Shown piece after piece: positions 18,318 through 28,580 of a stretch of 64,000 nt of DNA. Position 1 is the stretch's first letter. Each line of letters starts with the position of its first letter. The stretch lies in contig SHXR01000008.1 in assembly GCA_009693235.1 (NCBI GenBank), forward strand, positions 1-64,000, written 5' to 3'. The position numbers were made by a program, and so were the translations under genes. The notes below the pieces were generated by a model. It ran no database searches. It worked only from the letters and a program-made list of their open reading frames with translations, and was not told where the DNA came from. The DNA comes from Betaproteobacteria bacterium (lineage in GTDB: Bacteria; Pseudomonadota; Gammaproteobacteria; Burkholderiales; SG8-39).

Positions 18318-20261
18318 ATGGGAAAGATTATTGGAATTGATTTGGGCACGACCAACTCGTGTGTGGCCGTCATGGAAGGGGGCGCCCCCAAGGTGATTGA
18401 GAACGTCGAGGGCGCGCGCACCACGCCATCGATCGTCGCCTACATGGAAGACGGCGAAATCCTGGTCGGCGCGCCGGCCAAACGGCAGGCAGTCACCAAC
18501 CCGATGAACACGCTCTATGCGGTCAAGCGGCTGATCGGGCGCCGGTTCACCGAAAAGGAAGTCCAAAAGGACATCAATTTGATGCCCTACAAGATCGTGC
18601 AAGCGGACAACGGCGATGCCTGGGTCGGTGTGCGCGACAAGAAAATCGCACCGCCTGAGATTTCCGCGCAGGTCTTGCGCAAGATGAAAAAAACCGCCGA
18701 GGACTATCTTGGCGAAGAGGTCACTGAAGCGGTCATCACGGTGCCCGCCTATTTCAACGACTCACAACGGCAAGCGACCAAGGATGCCGGACGCATCGCC
18801 GGCCTCGACGTAAAGCGCATCATCAATGAGCCCACCGCGGCCGCGCTCGCGTTCGGCCTCGACAAGGGCGGCCAGAAGGATCGCAAGATCGCCGTCTACG
18901 ATCTGGGCGGCGGCACGTTTGATATCTCGGTGATCGAGATCGCCGATGTCGATGGTGAAAAACAATTTGAAGTGCTCGCCACCAATGGCGACACGTTTCT
19001 CGGCGGTGAAGACTTCGATCAGCGCCTGATCGATTACATGGTCACCGAATTCAAACGGGAACAAGGCATCGATCTCAAGAACGACGTGCTCGCCTTGCAA
19101 CGCCTCAAGGAAGGCGCGGAGAAGGCGAAGATTGAGCTGTCGTCCGCGCAGCAAACGGAAATCAATCTGCCCTATATCACCGCTGACGCGAGCGGGCCGA
19201 AACACTTGCTGGTGAAACTTACCCGCGCGAAGTTCGAGAGCCTGATCGATGAACTGGTCGATCGGACCATTGAACCCTGCCGCATCGCGATCAAGGATGC
19301 CGGCGTCAAGCTATCGGAAATCGATGATGTCATCCTGGTCGGTGGCATGACGCGCATGCCGAAGGTGCAGGAAAAGGTCCGTGAATTCTTCGGCAAGGAG
19401 CCGCGCAAGGACGTCAATCCGGACGAAGCGGTGGCGGTTGGCGCAGCGGTCCAGGGCGGCGTGCTGCGGGGCGATGTAAAAGACGTGCTGTTGCTTGATG
19501 TGACGCCGTTATCGCTTGGCATTGAAACATTAGGCGGCGTGTCGACCAAACTCATCAAGAAGAATACGACCATCCCCACCAAGGCAAATCAGACCTTCTC
19601 GACCGCCGAAGACGGGCAGACCGCGGTGACGATTCATGTGCTGCAAGGCGAGCGTGAATTGGCCTCCGGCAATAAGAGCCTTGGCCAGTTCAATCTGGAG
19701 GGCATTCCGCCAACGCAACGCGGCATGCCGCAGATCGAGGTAACGTTCGACATCGACGCCAACGGGATCTTGCATGTATCGGCCAAGGACAAGGCCACCA
19801 ACAAGGAAAACAAGATCACCATCAAGGCGAACTCCGGCTTGTCGGAAGACGAAGTGCAACGCATGGTGAAAGACGCGGAGATGAACGCCGCGGAAGACAA
19901 GAAACTCATCGAACTCGTTACCGCGCGCAATCAGCTCGATACGATGATCCATTCGGTGAAGAAGTCGCTTACCGAGCATGGCGACAAGGTCGAGGCCGAC
20001 GAGAAGAGCAAGATCGAAGCGGCACTGAAAGAAGCGGAAATCGCTGTAAAAGGCGACGACAAGGCCGCGATGGAAGCGAAAACGGAGGCATTGGCCGCCG
20101 CCTCGCAGAAAATGGGTGAGCGCATGTATGCCGAAGCGCAGGCCAAAGCAGCGCAAGGCGGTCCAGGTGCTGCACCCAATGAAGCGCCACGGAGCAAAGC
20201 CGCCGACGATGCGAATGTCGTCGACGCCGAGTTCACCGAGGTGAAGGACAAGAAGGGATAA
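18318..20261 (+). CDS. dnaK: chaperone DnaK (Hsp70)
   Basis: ATP-driven Hsp70 chaperone, 647 aa. The nucleotide-binding domain shows [33 protein letters not shown] and [14 protein letters not shown]. The linker [16 protein letters not shown] leads to the substrate-binding beta domain and a helical lid ending in the EFTEVKD-type tail. It works with GrpE and DnaJ. It has its own sigma-32 promoter 170-190 bases upstream and a structured leader, so expression should be heat-inducible. The frame is intact. Confidence 0.98.
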   Translation: MGKIIGIDLGTTNSCVAVMEGGAPKVIENVEGARTTPSIVAYMEDGEILVGAPAKRQAVTNPMNTLYAVKRLIGRRFTEKEVQKDINLMPYKIVQADNGDAWVGVRDKKIAPPEISAQVLRKMKKTAEDYLGEEVTEAVITVPAYFNDSQRQATKDAGRIAGLDVKRIINEPTAAALAFGLDKGGQKDRKIAVYDLGGGTFDISVIEIADVDGEKQFEVLATNGDTFLGGEDFDQRLIDYMVTEFKREQGIDLKNDVLALQRLKEGAEKAKIELSSAQQTEINLPYITADASGPKHLLVKLTRAKFESLIDELVDRTIEPCRIAIKDAGVKLSEIDDVILVGGMTRMPKVQEKVREFFGKEPRKDVNPDEAVAVGAAVQGGVLRGDVKDVLLLDVTPLSLGIETLGGVSTKLIKKNTTIPTKANQTFSTAEDGQTAVTIHVLQGERELASGNKSLGQFNLEGIPPTQRGMPQIEVTFDIDANGILHVSAKDKATNKENKITIKANSGLSEDEVQRMVKDAEMNAAEDKKLIELVTARNQLDTMIHSVKKSLTEHGDKVEADEKSKIEAALKEAEIAVKGDDKAAMEAKTEALAAASQKMGERMYAEAQAKAAQGGPGAAPNEAPRSKAADDANVVDAEFTEVKDKKG

Positions 20262-20353
20262 TTCGCACCGCAGGGCGCCTGCAATGTTGTAGCAGGCGCG
20301 CACGGATTCGATGGCCGAGGGGGTGCGAACACACTGTTCGACGAACCTCGGCC
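20262..20353 (+). promoter_or_regulatory. dnaK-dnaJ intergenic hairpin cluster
   Basis: Perfect inverted repeats fill the 124-base gap. TTCGCACC (20262-20269) pairs with GGTGCGAA (20322-20329) and encloses GCGCCTGC (20275-20282), which pairs with GCAGGCGC (20292-20299). GGCCGAGG (20313-20320) could instead pair with CCTCGGCC (20346-20353), excluding the first outer stem. No T-run follows, so it is not a standard terminator. It may tune the DnaK:DnaJ ratio by RNA processing or partial termination (inference). Confidence 0.6.
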
Positions 20354-20385
20354 GAATGCTATAGAGCGGACCAGAACAGTAGCCG

Positions 20386-21513
20386 ATGGCCACCAAACGA
20401 AACTATTACGAAGTGCTCGGCGTCAATCGCGACGCGGACGATGATGCGCTCAAAAAAGCGTATCGCAAGCTCGCGATGAAACATCATCCGGACCGCAACC
20501 CGGACGACAAAGGAGCAGAGGGTCGTTTCAAGGAAGTGAAAGAAGCGTACGAAGTGCTCACCGATGGCCAAAAGCGCGCGGCCTACGATCGATTTGGACA
20601 TGCGGGCGTCGAGCAACAAGGCGGCGGGCAAGGCGGCGCCGGCTTCTCGAATTTCTCCGAGGCGTTCGGCGATATTTTCGGCGACATCTTTGGCGGTGGC
20701 GGCGCGCGTGGCGGCCGCTCCAACGTCTACCGTGGCGCCGATTTGCGCTACAACCTCGAGATCACGCTCGAACAGGCCGCCCACGGCACCGAAACAAAGA
20801 TCCGCATCCCCGCAGCCGAAGCATGCGAAACCTGCAATGGGTCGGGCGCCAAACCCGGCACGCAGGCAAAGACGTGCGGGACCTGCAACGGTGCGGGCCA
20901 AGTGCGCGTCGCACAGGGGTTCTTCTCATTGCAGCAAACCTGCCCCACTTGCCATGGCGGCGGACGCGTCATTGCCGATCCTTGCGGCAGCTGCCATGGC
21001 GCAGGCCGGATCAAGACCAACAAGACGCTATCGGTCAAGATCCCGGCTGGGATCGACAACGGCGATCGCATTCGCCATTCGGGCGGCGGCGAGCCGGGAG
21101 CCAATGGCGGGCCGTCCGGCGATCTCTATGTGCAAATCTCGATCAAGGAACACGCGGTCTTCCAGCGCGACCATGACGATCTGCACTGCGAGATGCCGAT
21201 CAGTTTTGCCACCGCTGCACTGGGGAGCGAAATCGAGATTCCCACCTTGGATGGTGCTGCCAAAGTGAAGATCCCGGCTGAAACGCAGAGCGGGAAAATT
21301 TTTCGCATCCGCGGCAAAGGGATCAAGGGGCTGCGCTCACAGGCGCCTGGCGATCTGTTGTGTCATGTGGCCCTTGAGACACCGGTCAATCTGACCGCCA
21401 AGCAGAAAGAGCTGCTGCGTGAATTCGAGATGGCGACGAAAGACCACGGCGATCGCCATAATCCGCGCGCGAAATCGTGGATGGATCGGGTGAAGGAATT
21501 TTTCGGGCCTTAG
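20386..21513 (+). CDS. dnaJ: chaperone DnaJ (Hsp40)
   Basis: Co-chaperone that stimulates DnaK ATPase, 375 aa. The J domain (residues 1-70) has HPD at 34-36. A Gly/Phe-rich linker follows. Four zinc-binding repeats read [24 protein letters not shown] and CGSCHGAG, and the C-terminal substrate domains are complete. It follows dnaK after a structured 124-base gap. Its TAG stop overlaps the TAA of convergent cysS within a palindrome. Confidence 0.97.
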   Translation: MATKRNYYEVLGVNRDADDDALKKAYRKLAMKHHPDRNPDDKGAEGRFKEVKEAYEVLTDGQKRAAYDRFGHAGVEQQGGGQGGAGFSNFSEAFGDIFGDIFGGGGARGGRSNVYRGADLRYNLEITLEQAAHGTETKIRIPAAEACETCNGSGAKPGTQAKTCGTCNGAGQVRVAQGFFSLQQTCPTCHGGGRVIADPCGSCHGAGRIKTNKTLSVKIPAGIDNGDRIRHSGGGEPGANGGPSGDLYVQISIKEHAVFQRDHDDLHCEMPISFATAALGSEIEIPTLDGAAKVKIPAETQSGKIFRIRGKGIKGLRSQAPGDLLCHVALETPVNLTAKQKELLREFEMATKDHGDRHNPRAKSWMDRVKEFFGP

Positions 21514-21518
21514 GCCCG
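21504..21518. terminator. palindrome over the convergent dnaJ and cysS stops
   Basis: CGGGCC-TTA-GGCCCG is a perfect 6-bp inverted repeat. Its centre holds both stop codons (dnaJ TAG at 21511-21513, cysS TAA read at 21510-21512). There is no T-run, so factor-independent termination is not certain. It could act as a short bidirectional barrier. Confidence 0.45.
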
Positions 21519-22904
21519 TCGCCAGGTGGTTCCGCCCGCACCATCCTCTAACACGATACCGGCTGCGAGCAACTCTTTTCGGATCGCATCGGCGCGCGCG
21601 AAATTCTTCGCCTGGCGCGCCTCGATGCGCTCCGCAATATAGGCGTCGACCGACTTCGTGAGGCCGGGAGGAATGGCCGATTCGGTAGTGCTCGATGCCG
21701 ACGCTCCACCGCGCAGATACAGCGTGGAATCGCTTTGCAGCAGGCCCAGCACGCCGCCCAGCTGGCGCAACAGTCCGGCCTTTGCAGCAGAACCGGAGCG
21801 GTTCACTTCACCGGCTAGATCGAACAGCACGGCAATCGCATCGGCGGTGTTGAAATCATCATCCATCGCCGCTTTGAAGCGCGCCGCCAGCGCATCGGAC
21901 CAATCGATCGGGCCGGCGGCAGCACCGGTCGCAGCTTTCAATGCCGTATAGAGCCGATCGAGGCCGCTCCGTGCCTCATCCAGATGGGCATCGGAATAGT
22001 TGAGCGGGCTGCGGTAGTGCGCCCGCAAGATGAAGAAGCGGACGACTTCCGGCTGGTAGCGTCCGAGCACTTCACGAATGGTGAAAAAATTGCCGAGCGA
22101 CTTCGACATCTTCTCATCAGCGACGCGCACGAAGCCATTGTGCATCCAGATGTTGACGAAGCGCGTGCCGTTGGCGCCCTCCGACTGGGCGATTTCGTTT
22201 TCATGATGCGGAAACTGAAGATCGGCACCGCCGCCGTGGATATCGAAATGGGCGCCAAGAAGAGAGGAACTCATGGCCGAGCACTCGATATGCCAGCCGG
22301 GCCGACCCGCGCCATAGTTCGATGACCAACTGGGTTCGCCTTCCTTCGCGCGCTTCCACAGTACGAAATCGAGCGGATCACGCTTGTCGCGGTCCACCTC
22401 CACACGTTCTCCGGCCCGTAGTTCATCGAGCGATTTGCCCGACAATCGTCCATAGCCCGGAAAGGCCCGCACCGCGTAATTCACATCACCATCCGGTGCA
22501 AGATAGGCTAGGCCCTTCGTCTCCAGCGTGCCGATCAAGGAGAGCATCTGTGGCACGTAGTGGGTGGCACGAGGCTCATGATCGGGCTTTTGCACGCCAA
22601 GGAGCGCTGCGTCCTCGTCCATGAACCGAACGAAGCGCTCGGTGAGCTGGCCGACCGTCTCGTTATTCTCCACCGCCCGACGAATGATTTTGTCGTCGAT
22701 ATCGGTGATGTTGCGCACGTAGGTGACCTGCAACCCGGACGCACGCAGCCAGCGTTGGACCATATCAAACACCACCATCACCCGTGCATGACCAAGATGG
22801 CAATAGTCGTACACCGTCATGCCGCAAACGTACATGCGCACGCGGCCCGGTTCCAGCGGCACGAGCGGTTCTTTGGAACGGGTGAGTGTATTGAAGATTC
22901 TCAT
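21510..22904 (-). CDS. cysS: cysteinyl-tRNA synthetase
   Basis: Class Ia synthetase, 464 aa, charging tRNA-Cys. C27 begins the zinc site. The HIGH-type motif HLGH is at 36-39, WHIECSAM and the zinc-site [14 protein letters not shown] follow, and KMSKS is at about 266-270. The C-terminal DALR-like part ends in [13 protein letters not shown]. It is convergent with dnaJ, overlapping by 4 bases, and divergent from the TPR gene, with about 160 bases between for promoters. The cysS-TPR-ppiA-ppiB-lpxH order is typical of betaproteobacteria. Confidence 0.97.
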   Translation of the reverse strand: MRIFNTLTRSKEPLVPLEPGRVRMYVCGMTVYDYCHLGHARVMVVFDMVQRWLRASGLQVTYVRNITDIDDKIIRRAVENNETVGQLTERFVRFMDEDAALLGVQKPDHEPRATHYVPQMLSLIGTLETKGLAYLAPDGDVNYAVRAFPGYGRLSGKSLDELRAGERVEVDRDKRDPLDFVLWKRAKEGEPSWSSNYGAGRPGWHIECSAMSSSLLGAHFDIHGGGADLQFPHHENEIAQSEGANGTRFVNIWMHNGFVRVADEKMSKSLGNFFTIREVLGRYQPEVVRFFILRAHYRSPLNYSDAHLDEARSGLDRLYTALKAATGAAAGPIDWSDALAARFKAAMDDDFNTADAIAVLFDLAGEVNRSGSAAKAGLLRQLGGVLGLLQSDSTLYLRGGASASSTTESAIPPGLTKSVDAYIAERIEARQAKNFARADAIRKELLAAGIVLEDGAGGTTWRRA

Positions 22905-23067
22905 GAACGAATCACAAGGGGATTGGGAACCGGTGGCGAAAATTCAGGGCGGTCCGCTGGCCGAGGTTTCGCTTTATCGCAATAACCCCTAAAATCACAG
23001 AGCTCGCCTGTGACGATCGTCGAGTATATCAAGGAACATCCACGCTTTACCCTCTGCCCGGCCCCGC

Positions 23068-23712
23068 GTGCGCGTGGTGGGCGTCGCTCAAAGAACCCTC
23101 ATTTCAATCGTGTACATTCAGCAGGCTGCGTGGACGGTGATGTTGTTGGCCTTGATCGGCCTGGTCGCACCCGTCGCGGTCGCGCAGTCATCAGGCCAAT
23201 CGCTTCGCAGTGTGCAAACGCCGCAAATCGCCCCGGAAATCGTCGAAGTGAATCGACAGTACCGGCGCGGTGAGCTGGCGGCCGCAACCGCTGGGATCGA
23301 TGCGTTCTTGACCAAGGACTATGCCAATCCCAGAGCACGATTTCTACGCGGACTGATTCTTACCGAGCAGCGAAAGACCGATGAAGCCATCGAGGCGTTT
23401 CTTGCGATAACCAGAGAGTTCCCGGAGCTTCCTGAGCCCTACAACAATTTGGCGGTGCTGTACGCCGGGCGCGGCCTGTACGATCAGGCCCACGAATCAT
23501 TAGTCGCGGCCTTGCGGGCCAATCCGGACGATCCGGTCGCCCAGGAAAATCTCGGTGATGTCTATGTTCGACTGGCCATCAAAGCGTACGAACAGATCAA
23601 GCCCGTCAATCCAAGCACTCGCAACATCAAAGACAAGCTCACATTGCTGCGCGAGCTGTCTGCCAGCGCCGATCGCGCCAAATCCAATGGCGTCTCAACC
23701 ACTCCGCATTAG
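23068..23712 (+). CDS. exported tetratricopeptide-repeat protein
   Basis: A protein of 214 aa from a GTG start. A hydrophobic segment TVMLLALIGLVAPVAVAQ (about residues 23-40) is a likely signal peptide. Two to three TPR helical pairs follow (for example RFLRGLILTEQRKTDEAIEA, then LPEPYNNLAVLYAGRGLYDQ). The protein family is regularly found between cysS and ppiA in betaproteobacteria. It probably mediates protein contacts in the periplasm, but no partner is known. The N-terminus is uncertain; an ATG within the hydrophobic stretch is an alternative. Confidence 0.85.
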   Translation: MRVVGVAQRTLISIVYIQQAAWTVMLLALIGLVAPVAVAQSSGQSLRSVQTPQIAPEIVEVNRQYRRGELAAATAGIDAFLTKDYANPRARFLRGLILTEQRKTDEAIEAFLAITREFPELPEPYNNLAVLYAGRGLYDQAHESLVAALRANPDDPVAQENLGDVYVRLAIKAYEQIKPVNPSTRNIKDKLTLLRELSASADRAKSNGVSTTPH

Positions 23713-23736
23713 ATCCACCCGCAAAGGAGACAGGAA

Positions 23737-24297
23737 ATGAAATTCGTTGCCGTCGCTGCCGGACTCATCATCGCAAGCTCAGCCTGGGCGCAAGCGGTGA
23801 AAGTTGAGCTGGCCACCAACAAGGGCGTCATCGTGTTGGAACTCAATGCCGACAAGGCGCCGAAGACCGTCGCCAATTTCGTGGAATATGTGAAGGCAGG
23901 CCATTACGATGGGACGGTGTTTCATCGCGTCATCGACGGATTCATGGTGCAAGGCGGCGGCTTCGACAAAGACCTGAAGCAAAAGCCCGCGCGTGCGCCG
24001 ATCCAGAATGAAGCGGCCAATGGCTTGAAAAACGACTTTGGCGCCGTTGCCATGGCCCGCACGCCCGATCCGCATTCGGCCAGCGCGCAATTCTTCATCA
24101 ATGTGAAAAACAACGACTTCCTCAATTTCAGGGACGCGAGTCCGCAAGGTTTCGGGTATGCCGTGTTCGGAAAAGTGGTGAGCGGCCTCGATGTCGTGGA
24201 AAAAATTACCAAGGTGCCCACCGGTAACGCCGGAGGGCATCAAAATGTACCGCGCGATCCGATCGTGATCGAGAAAGCCCGCGTCCTCGCGAAGTAG
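23737..24297 (+). CDS. ppiA: periplasmic peptidyl-prolyl cis-trans isomerase A
   Basis: Cyclophilin, 186 aa, catalysing proline isomerisation in exported proteins. Residues 1-18 form a signal peptide ending SAWA-QA. The catalytic core has [18 protein letters not shown] (active-site arginine in FHRV) and SASAQFFINV. The start is preceded by AAAGGAGACAGGAA, a clear ribosome site. It is followed 44 bases later by a second, cytoplasmic cyclophilin gene of about the same length, probably an ancient duplication. Confidence 0.95.
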   Translation: MKFVAVAAGLIIASSAWAQAVKVELATNKGVIVLELNADKAPKTVANFVEYVKAGHYDGTVFHRVIDGFMVQGGGFDKDLKQKPARAPIQNEAANGLKNDFGAVAMARTPDPHSASAQFFINVKNNDFLNFRDASPQGFGYAVFGKVVSGLDVVEKITKVPTGNAGGHQNVPRDPIVIEKARVLAK

Positions 24298-24341
24298 CTC
24301 AACCGGCGTAAGCCGCCTCCCAACCATCAGGATGTTATTTC

Positions 24342-24833
24342 ATGATTAATTTGCATACCAATCACGGCGTTATTTCCCTCGAACTCGACGAAGCGAAAGC
24401 GTCGGTCACTGCGAAGAATTTCGTCGATTATGTGAAAGCCGGTCATTACACGAACACCGTGTTCCATCGCGTCATCGACGGGTTCATGATCCAAGGCGGC
24501 GGTTTCGCCCCCGGCATGAAAGAGAAATCGAGCGGCTCGCCGATCAAAAACGAAGCCGACAATGGGCTGAAGAACAAGATGTACACCGTTGCCATGGCTC
24601 GAACGAGCGACCCGCATTCCGCGACGGCTCAGTTTTTCATCAACGTCGCTGATAACGGGTTTCTCGATCACACCGCACCGAATTCCCAAGGGTGGGGCTA
24701 TTGCGTGTTCGGGCGCGTCATCGCCGGTGAAGACGTCGTCGATAGAATCAAAGGCGTGCAAACCGGCGGCAAAGGCATGCATCAGGATGTGCCGGTGGAA
24801 GACGTCATCATCGAAAAGACCGAAATCGTCTGA
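24342..24833 (+). CDS. ppiB: cytoplasmic peptidyl-prolyl cis-trans isomerase B
   Basis: Cyclophilin without a signal sequence, 163 aa. It has the same active-site blocks as its neighbour: [20 protein letters not shown] and [17 protein letters not shown]. The insert [19 protein letters not shown] is characteristic of PpiB. It accelerates folding in the cytosol. Located between ppiA and lpxH, all on one strand and probably one operon. Confidence 0.96.
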   Translation: MINLHTNHGVISLELDEAKASVTAKNFVDYVKAGHYTNTVFHRVIDGFMIQGGGFAPGMKEKSSGSPIKNEADNGLKNKMYTVAMARTSDPHSATAQFFINVADNGFLDHTAPNSQGWGYCVFGRVIAGEDVVDRIKGVQTGGKGMHQDVPVEDVIIEKTEIV

Positions 24834-24862
24834 CACCCCACTGCGCCCCGGGCGAGCCTGGC

Positions 24863-25594
24863 GTGGATACCAAGCCTGTTTATTTTGTTGCGGATCTGCA
24901 CCTGACGGGTGATCGCCCGCAAAGCGTCGATACCTTCATCCGATTTTTGTCGGCGACGGCGCCGTCTGGCAGCGCGCTCTACATCCTTGGCGATCTGTTT
25001 GAGTATTGGGTGGGCGATGATGATCGGGCCGACCACTCGAACGAAGTGGTCCTTGCGGCGATCGCCCAGCTCGCGAACGCCGGCATTCCGGTTTTCTTCA
25101 TGCCGGGCAATCGCGATTTCGTGCTGGGCGAGCGCGCTGCCAAACGTGCCGCCATCACCTTGCTGCCGGATCCGTCGGTCGTGACCTTGTTTGGCCGACC
25201 GACTTTGATTGCGCATGGGGATGCCTACTGCACCGCGGATTTCGCTTATCAGACCTATCGGCGGCGGATTCGCTCGCGGTGGACCCGATCTTTTTACGAT
25301 CTCCTACCGTTTGGCCTCAGGCGCACGATCGTTCAATCGATTCGCCGTCGGAGCGAGCAAGGAAAGAAGGCAAAATCCGCCGTCATCATGGACGTCGAAC
25401 GATCAGCGATCGAAACCGCACTTCGAGCCGCACATTGCGATGTGATGATCCATGGTCATACTCACCGGCCAGCGCGTCACGAGCACATGGTCGACGGCCG
25501 CGCGTGCGTGCGGTGGGTGTTGGCCGATTGGTATGAAAATGGCAGTTACCTGCGCGTCGATGCAAGCGACATCACATCGATCGCCATTCAGTAG
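24863..25594 (+). CDS. lpxH: UDP-2,3-diacylglucosamine diphosphatase
   Basis: Peripheral membrane metallophosphatase of lipid A synthesis, cleaving UDP-2,3-diacylglucosamine to lipid X and UMP. 243 aa from a GTG start. The calcineurin-like metal ligands are all visible: DLH at 11-13, GDLFEYWVGDD at about 43-53, GNRD at 82-85, AHGD near 117 and HGHTHRP near 197. It shows that the organism makes lipopolysaccharide. It is convergent with metZ, with 18 bases between. Confidence 0.95.
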   Translation: MDTKPVYFVADLHLTGDRPQSVDTFIRFLSATAPSGSALYILGDLFEYWVGDDDRADHSNEVVLAAIAQLANAGIPVFFMPGNRDFVLGERAAKRAAITLLPDPSVVTLFGRPTLIAHGDAYCTADFAYQTYRRRIRSRWTRSFYDLLPFGLRRTIVQSIRRRSEQGKKAKSAVIMDVERSAIETALRAAHCDVMIHGHTHRPARHEHMVDGRACVRWVLADWYENGSYLRVDASDITSIAIQ

Positions 25595-25596
25595 TT

Positions 25597-25612
25597 GGCG
25601 GTCGTTGCCGCC
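25597..25612. terminator. small hairpin between convergent lpxH and metZ
   Basis: GGCGG (25597-25601) and CCGCC (25608-25612) form a 5-bp stem filling the gap between the two stop codons. It lacks a T-run, and its role as a terminator is only suggested by position. Confidence 0.3.
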
Positions 25613-26776
25613 TTAGCGCACCAGCCCCCGCGCCAGGTCTTCCTTCAAATCATTCACCGATTCCAGCCCAACGGCCACCCGCAGCAACCCCTCTTCAATG
25701 CCCGCCGCGGCCCGTGCTTCGGCTGAAATGCGTGCATGCGTGGTACTCGCCGGATGGGTGATCGTCGTCTTGGTATCGCCAAGATTCGCGGTAATGGATA
25801 CCACTTTGGTGGCATCGATGGCACGCCATGCCGCTTCGCGTCCACCTTTTACGATGAATGAAACGATGGCGCCGCCAGAGTCCTGCTGGCGTTTGGCCAA
25901 CGTAAATTGCGGATGCGAGTCGATGCCCGGATAGAATACCCGCTCGATCGCCGGATGCGTTTCGAGCCAGATCGCCACTTCGCGCGCGCGTGCGGACTGC
26001 GCCGCCATGCGAATGCCAAGCGTCTCTAATCCTTTGAGGATGATCCAGGCGTTAAAAGGGGACAACGTCGGTCCGGCGGTACGTAAGAAAGGCAGGATGC
26101 GCTCATTGATGAACTTCTTCGAACCCACCACCGCGCCGCCAAGGACCCGGCCTTGACCGTCGAGATACTTCGTCGCCGAGTGCACCACCACGTCGGCGCC
26201 CAAAGCGAGTGGCCGTTGCAACGCGGGACTACAGAAACAGTTATCGACCACCAGCAGCGCATTGTGCTCGCGGGCAAGCGCGCCCAGCGCTGCAATGTCG
26301 AAGACCTCGGTGAGCGGATTAGAGGGCGACTCGACGAACAGCAGCCGCGTATTAGGACGGATCGCCGCGCGCCAAGCCGCCACACCCGCTCCCGGTACGA
26401 AGGTGGACTGCACGCCGAAATTGCCGAGGATGTTGCCAAACAATTGCACCGTCGCGCCGAACACACTGGCCGAGCAAAGCACGTGATCACCGGCTTTCAT
26501 GGTACCCATCGCGGTGGCGAGAATGGCCGACATCCCTGATGCGGTCGCCAAGCATGCCTCCGCGCCTTCCAGGGCGGCGAGGCGCTCTTGGAGCATCGTC
26601 ACCGTCGGGTTAGTGAAGCGGGAGTAGACGTTCCCTTCCTCGGCGCCGGAAAATCGGGCGGCCGCCTGCGCCGCGTTGTCAAACACGAAGCTGGAGGTGA
26701 GATACAACGCCTCGGAATGCTCGCCGAATTGGCTGCGCACCTGACCGGCACGTACTGCTTGGGTTTCAAGATCCAT
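25613..26776 (-). CDS. metZ: O-succinylhomoserine sulfhydrylase
   Basis: PLP enzyme of direct-sulfhydrylation methionine synthesis (O-succinylhomoserine + sulfide to homocysteine). 387 aa. Signatures are YSRFTNPTVTMLQERLAALE, ATASGMSAI and VVHSATKYLDGQGR with the PLP lysine, and the C-terminal GDTKTTITHPASTTHARI. The start at 26776 gives MDLETQAVRAG; the longer open frame to 26896 has no family match. It is the last gene of the purF cluster but is separated from purF by 273 bases. A related sulfhydrylase (MetY) or cystathionine enzyme is less likely, given the linkage to purF. Confidence 0.92.
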   Translation of the reverse strand: MDLETQAVRAGQVRSQFGEHSEALYLTSSFVFDNAAQAAARFSGAEEGNVYSRFTNPTVTMLQERLAALEGAEACLATASGMSAILATAMGTMKAGDHVLCSASVFGATVQLFGNILGNFGVQSTFVPGAGVAAWRAAIRPNTRLLFVESPSNPLTEVFDIAALGALAREHNALLVVDNCFCSPALQRPLALGADVVVHSATKYLDGQGRVLGGAVVGSKKFINERILPFLRTAGPTLSPFNAWIILKGLETLGIRMAAQSARAREVAIWLETHPAIERVFYPGIDSHPQFTLAKRQQDSGGAIVSFIVKGGREAAWRAIDATKVVSITANLGDTKTTITHPASTTHARISAEARAAAGIEEGLLRVAVGLESVNDLKEDLARGLVR

Positions 26777-27049
26777 CGGATTGACTCGTTCGCAAGAGGT
26801 TGGCCATTGCATCGAACGACACGACAGGCCCAGGCGGTGCGGCGAACTGAGTTGGCTGAGGGTCGGATAGCTGCCTGATAAGGCGACATCCGCCACTCGA
26901 CTCTTTAGCCGTACTTATTAGGCGCCCGCAATCTGTCGGTCAAATCGGCGCAGAACGAACGTTACCGGCGATCGGGTGCACTGTCAAATTCGACTACACA
27001 CACGATACACGCACCCAAAGCGCCCACCGTGCCGCGTGCATAACGGCCC
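26777..27049. other. metZ upstream region, no recognised riboswitch
   Basis: A 273-base gap between purF and metZ, both on the minus strand. Several short inverted repeats are present (for example GCCTTATCAGGC read on the minus strand). I could not match it to a SAM or other riboswitch consensus. It is long enough for a separate metZ promoter and leader. Confidence 0.4.
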
Positions 27050-28552
27050 TCAAGCCGGATGCGGTTCGGTCTCTTCTTCGTCAACATCGCCCCGGGAGGC
27101 ATCGCGCCGTGTTTCGACATCCTGCAAATACGCGAGGGTCACATCGCCGGTGATATAGCAGCCGTCGAAACACGATGTCTCGAATTCAACCAACGCCGGA
27201 TTGGCCGCCCGCACCGCTTCGCGCAACGCATCCAGATCCTGGTAGATCACCGCATCGGCGCAGATTTCGCGGGCGATTTCTTCTTCTGAGCGGCCGGTTG
27301 CGAGCAGTTCGTGTCGCGTCGGCATGTCGATGCCGTACACATTGGCAAAACGCACCGGTGGCGCCGCCGAAGCGAAAAACACCTTGTTCGCGCCCGCTTC
27401 GCGCGCCATCTGCACGATCTCGCGGCTGGTGGTGCCGCGGACGATCGAATCATCGACGATCAGTACATTCTTGCCCTTGAACTCCATGTCGATCGCGTTC
27501 AGCTTCTGGCGTACCGAGCGTTTGCGGATGGCCTTGCCCGGCATGATGAACGTGCGGCCGATATAGCGATTCTTGATGAATCCTTCGCGAAACCGCACCC
27601 CCAATCGCGTTGCAAGTTCCAGGGCGCTCGGCCGGCTAGTGTCGGGCACTGGAATGACGACATCGATCTTAAGATGGGAGTAGTGCTGGCGGATGCGATC
27701 GGCCAGCTGCTCGCCCATGCGCATCCGCGCTTCATAAACGGAGACGCCATCCAGGACTGAATCGGGCCTGGCGAGATAAACGTATTCGAAGATGCATGGG
27801 GCAAGACGTGCATTGGTCGCACACTGTCGCGTCTGAATCTGCGCATCCATGTCGATGAGGATCGCCTCACCGGGCGCCACATCGCGCACCAGTTGGAAAC
27901 CGATGCCCCGCAAGGCAACGCTTTCGGAGGCGACTGCATATTCATTGCCACTGGGCGTCTCATTCTTGCCAAGGATGAGCGGGCGAATGCCGTTCGGATC
28001 GCGAAACGCCACTAGGCCACAACCGGAGATCATCGCGACGACCGCATACGCACCACGACACCGGCGATGCACATTCGCCACCGCGGCAAACACCGCTTCC
28101 GGGGTCACCCGATAGCCCTTGGCCGCCAGCTCCAGTTCGTGCGCGAACACGTTGAGCAGCACTTCGGAATCCGAATTCGTATTGATATGGCGAAGATCGG
28201 CGCGGAACATGTCATCGCGCAGCTCTTCCCAGTTGGTGAGATTGCCGTTATGCGCAAGCACGATGCCAAACGGTGAATTCACATAGAACGGTTGGGCTTC
28301 GGCGGTTTCAAACGCGGATCCGGCGGTGGGATACCGACAATGGCCGATCCCCGTGGTGCCAGGCAACGAGCGCATATTGCGCGTGCGAAATACATCGCGC
28401 ACCAAACCCGGCCCCTTGTGCATGTAGAAACGGGCAAGGTCGGAGGTGACGATCCCGGCTGCATCCTGACCGCGATGCTGCAGCATCAGGAGCGCATCGT
28501 AGAGCATCTGATTGGCCGGGGCCTTGCCGACAACGCCGATGATTCCGCACAT
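27050..28552 (-). CDS. purF: amidophosphoribosyltransferase
   Basis: First committed enzyme of purine synthesis (PRPP + glutamine to phosphoribosylamine). 500 aa. The N-terminal Cys2 nucleophile (MCGIIGVVG) marks the Ntn-type glutaminase. The phosphoribosyltransferase domain has VLIVDDSIVRGTTSREIVQ, and the C-terminus runs through ETSCFDGCYITGDV. The ATG is preceded by GGAGG. It follows cvpA closely, the classic cvpA-purF pair. Confidence 0.97.
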   Translation of the reverse strand: MCGIIGVVGKAPANQMLYDALLMLQHRGQDAAGIVTSDLARFYMHKGPGLVRDVFRTRNMRSLPGTTGIGHCRYPTAGSAFETAEAQPFYVNSPFGIVLAHNGNLTNWEELRDDMFRADLRHINTNSDSEVLLNVFAHELELAAKGYRVTPEAVFAAVANVHRRCRGAYAVVAMISGCGLVAFRDPNGIRPLILGKNETPSGNEYAVASESVALRGIGFQLVRDVAPGEAILIDMDAQIQTRQCATNARLAPCIFEYVYLARPDSVLDGVSVYEARMRMGEQLADRIRQHYSHLKIDVVIPVPDTSRPSALELATRLGVRFREGFIKNRYIGRTFIMPGKAIRKRSVRQKLNAIDMEFKGKNVLIVDDSIVRGTTSREIVQMAREAGANKVFFASAAPPVRFANVYGIDMPTRHELLATGRSEEEIAREICADAVIYQDLDALREAVRAANPALVEFETSCFDGCYITGDVTLAYLQDVETRRDASRGDVDEEETEPHPA

Positions 28553-28580
28553 CTTTACAACCTCCGCTTACTGCCTTCAA

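Noticed and set aside
24342-24833. ppiB as a truncated recent copy of ppiA
   Set aside because: Both cyclophilins are full length with distinct inserts, and one has a signal peptide. They are separate, long-diverged genes.
26777-27049. SAM riboswitch before metZ
   Set aside because: Small hairpins occur, but no SAM-I, SAM-II or SAH consensus core could be aligned by eye. A cmsearch with Rfam models would decide.
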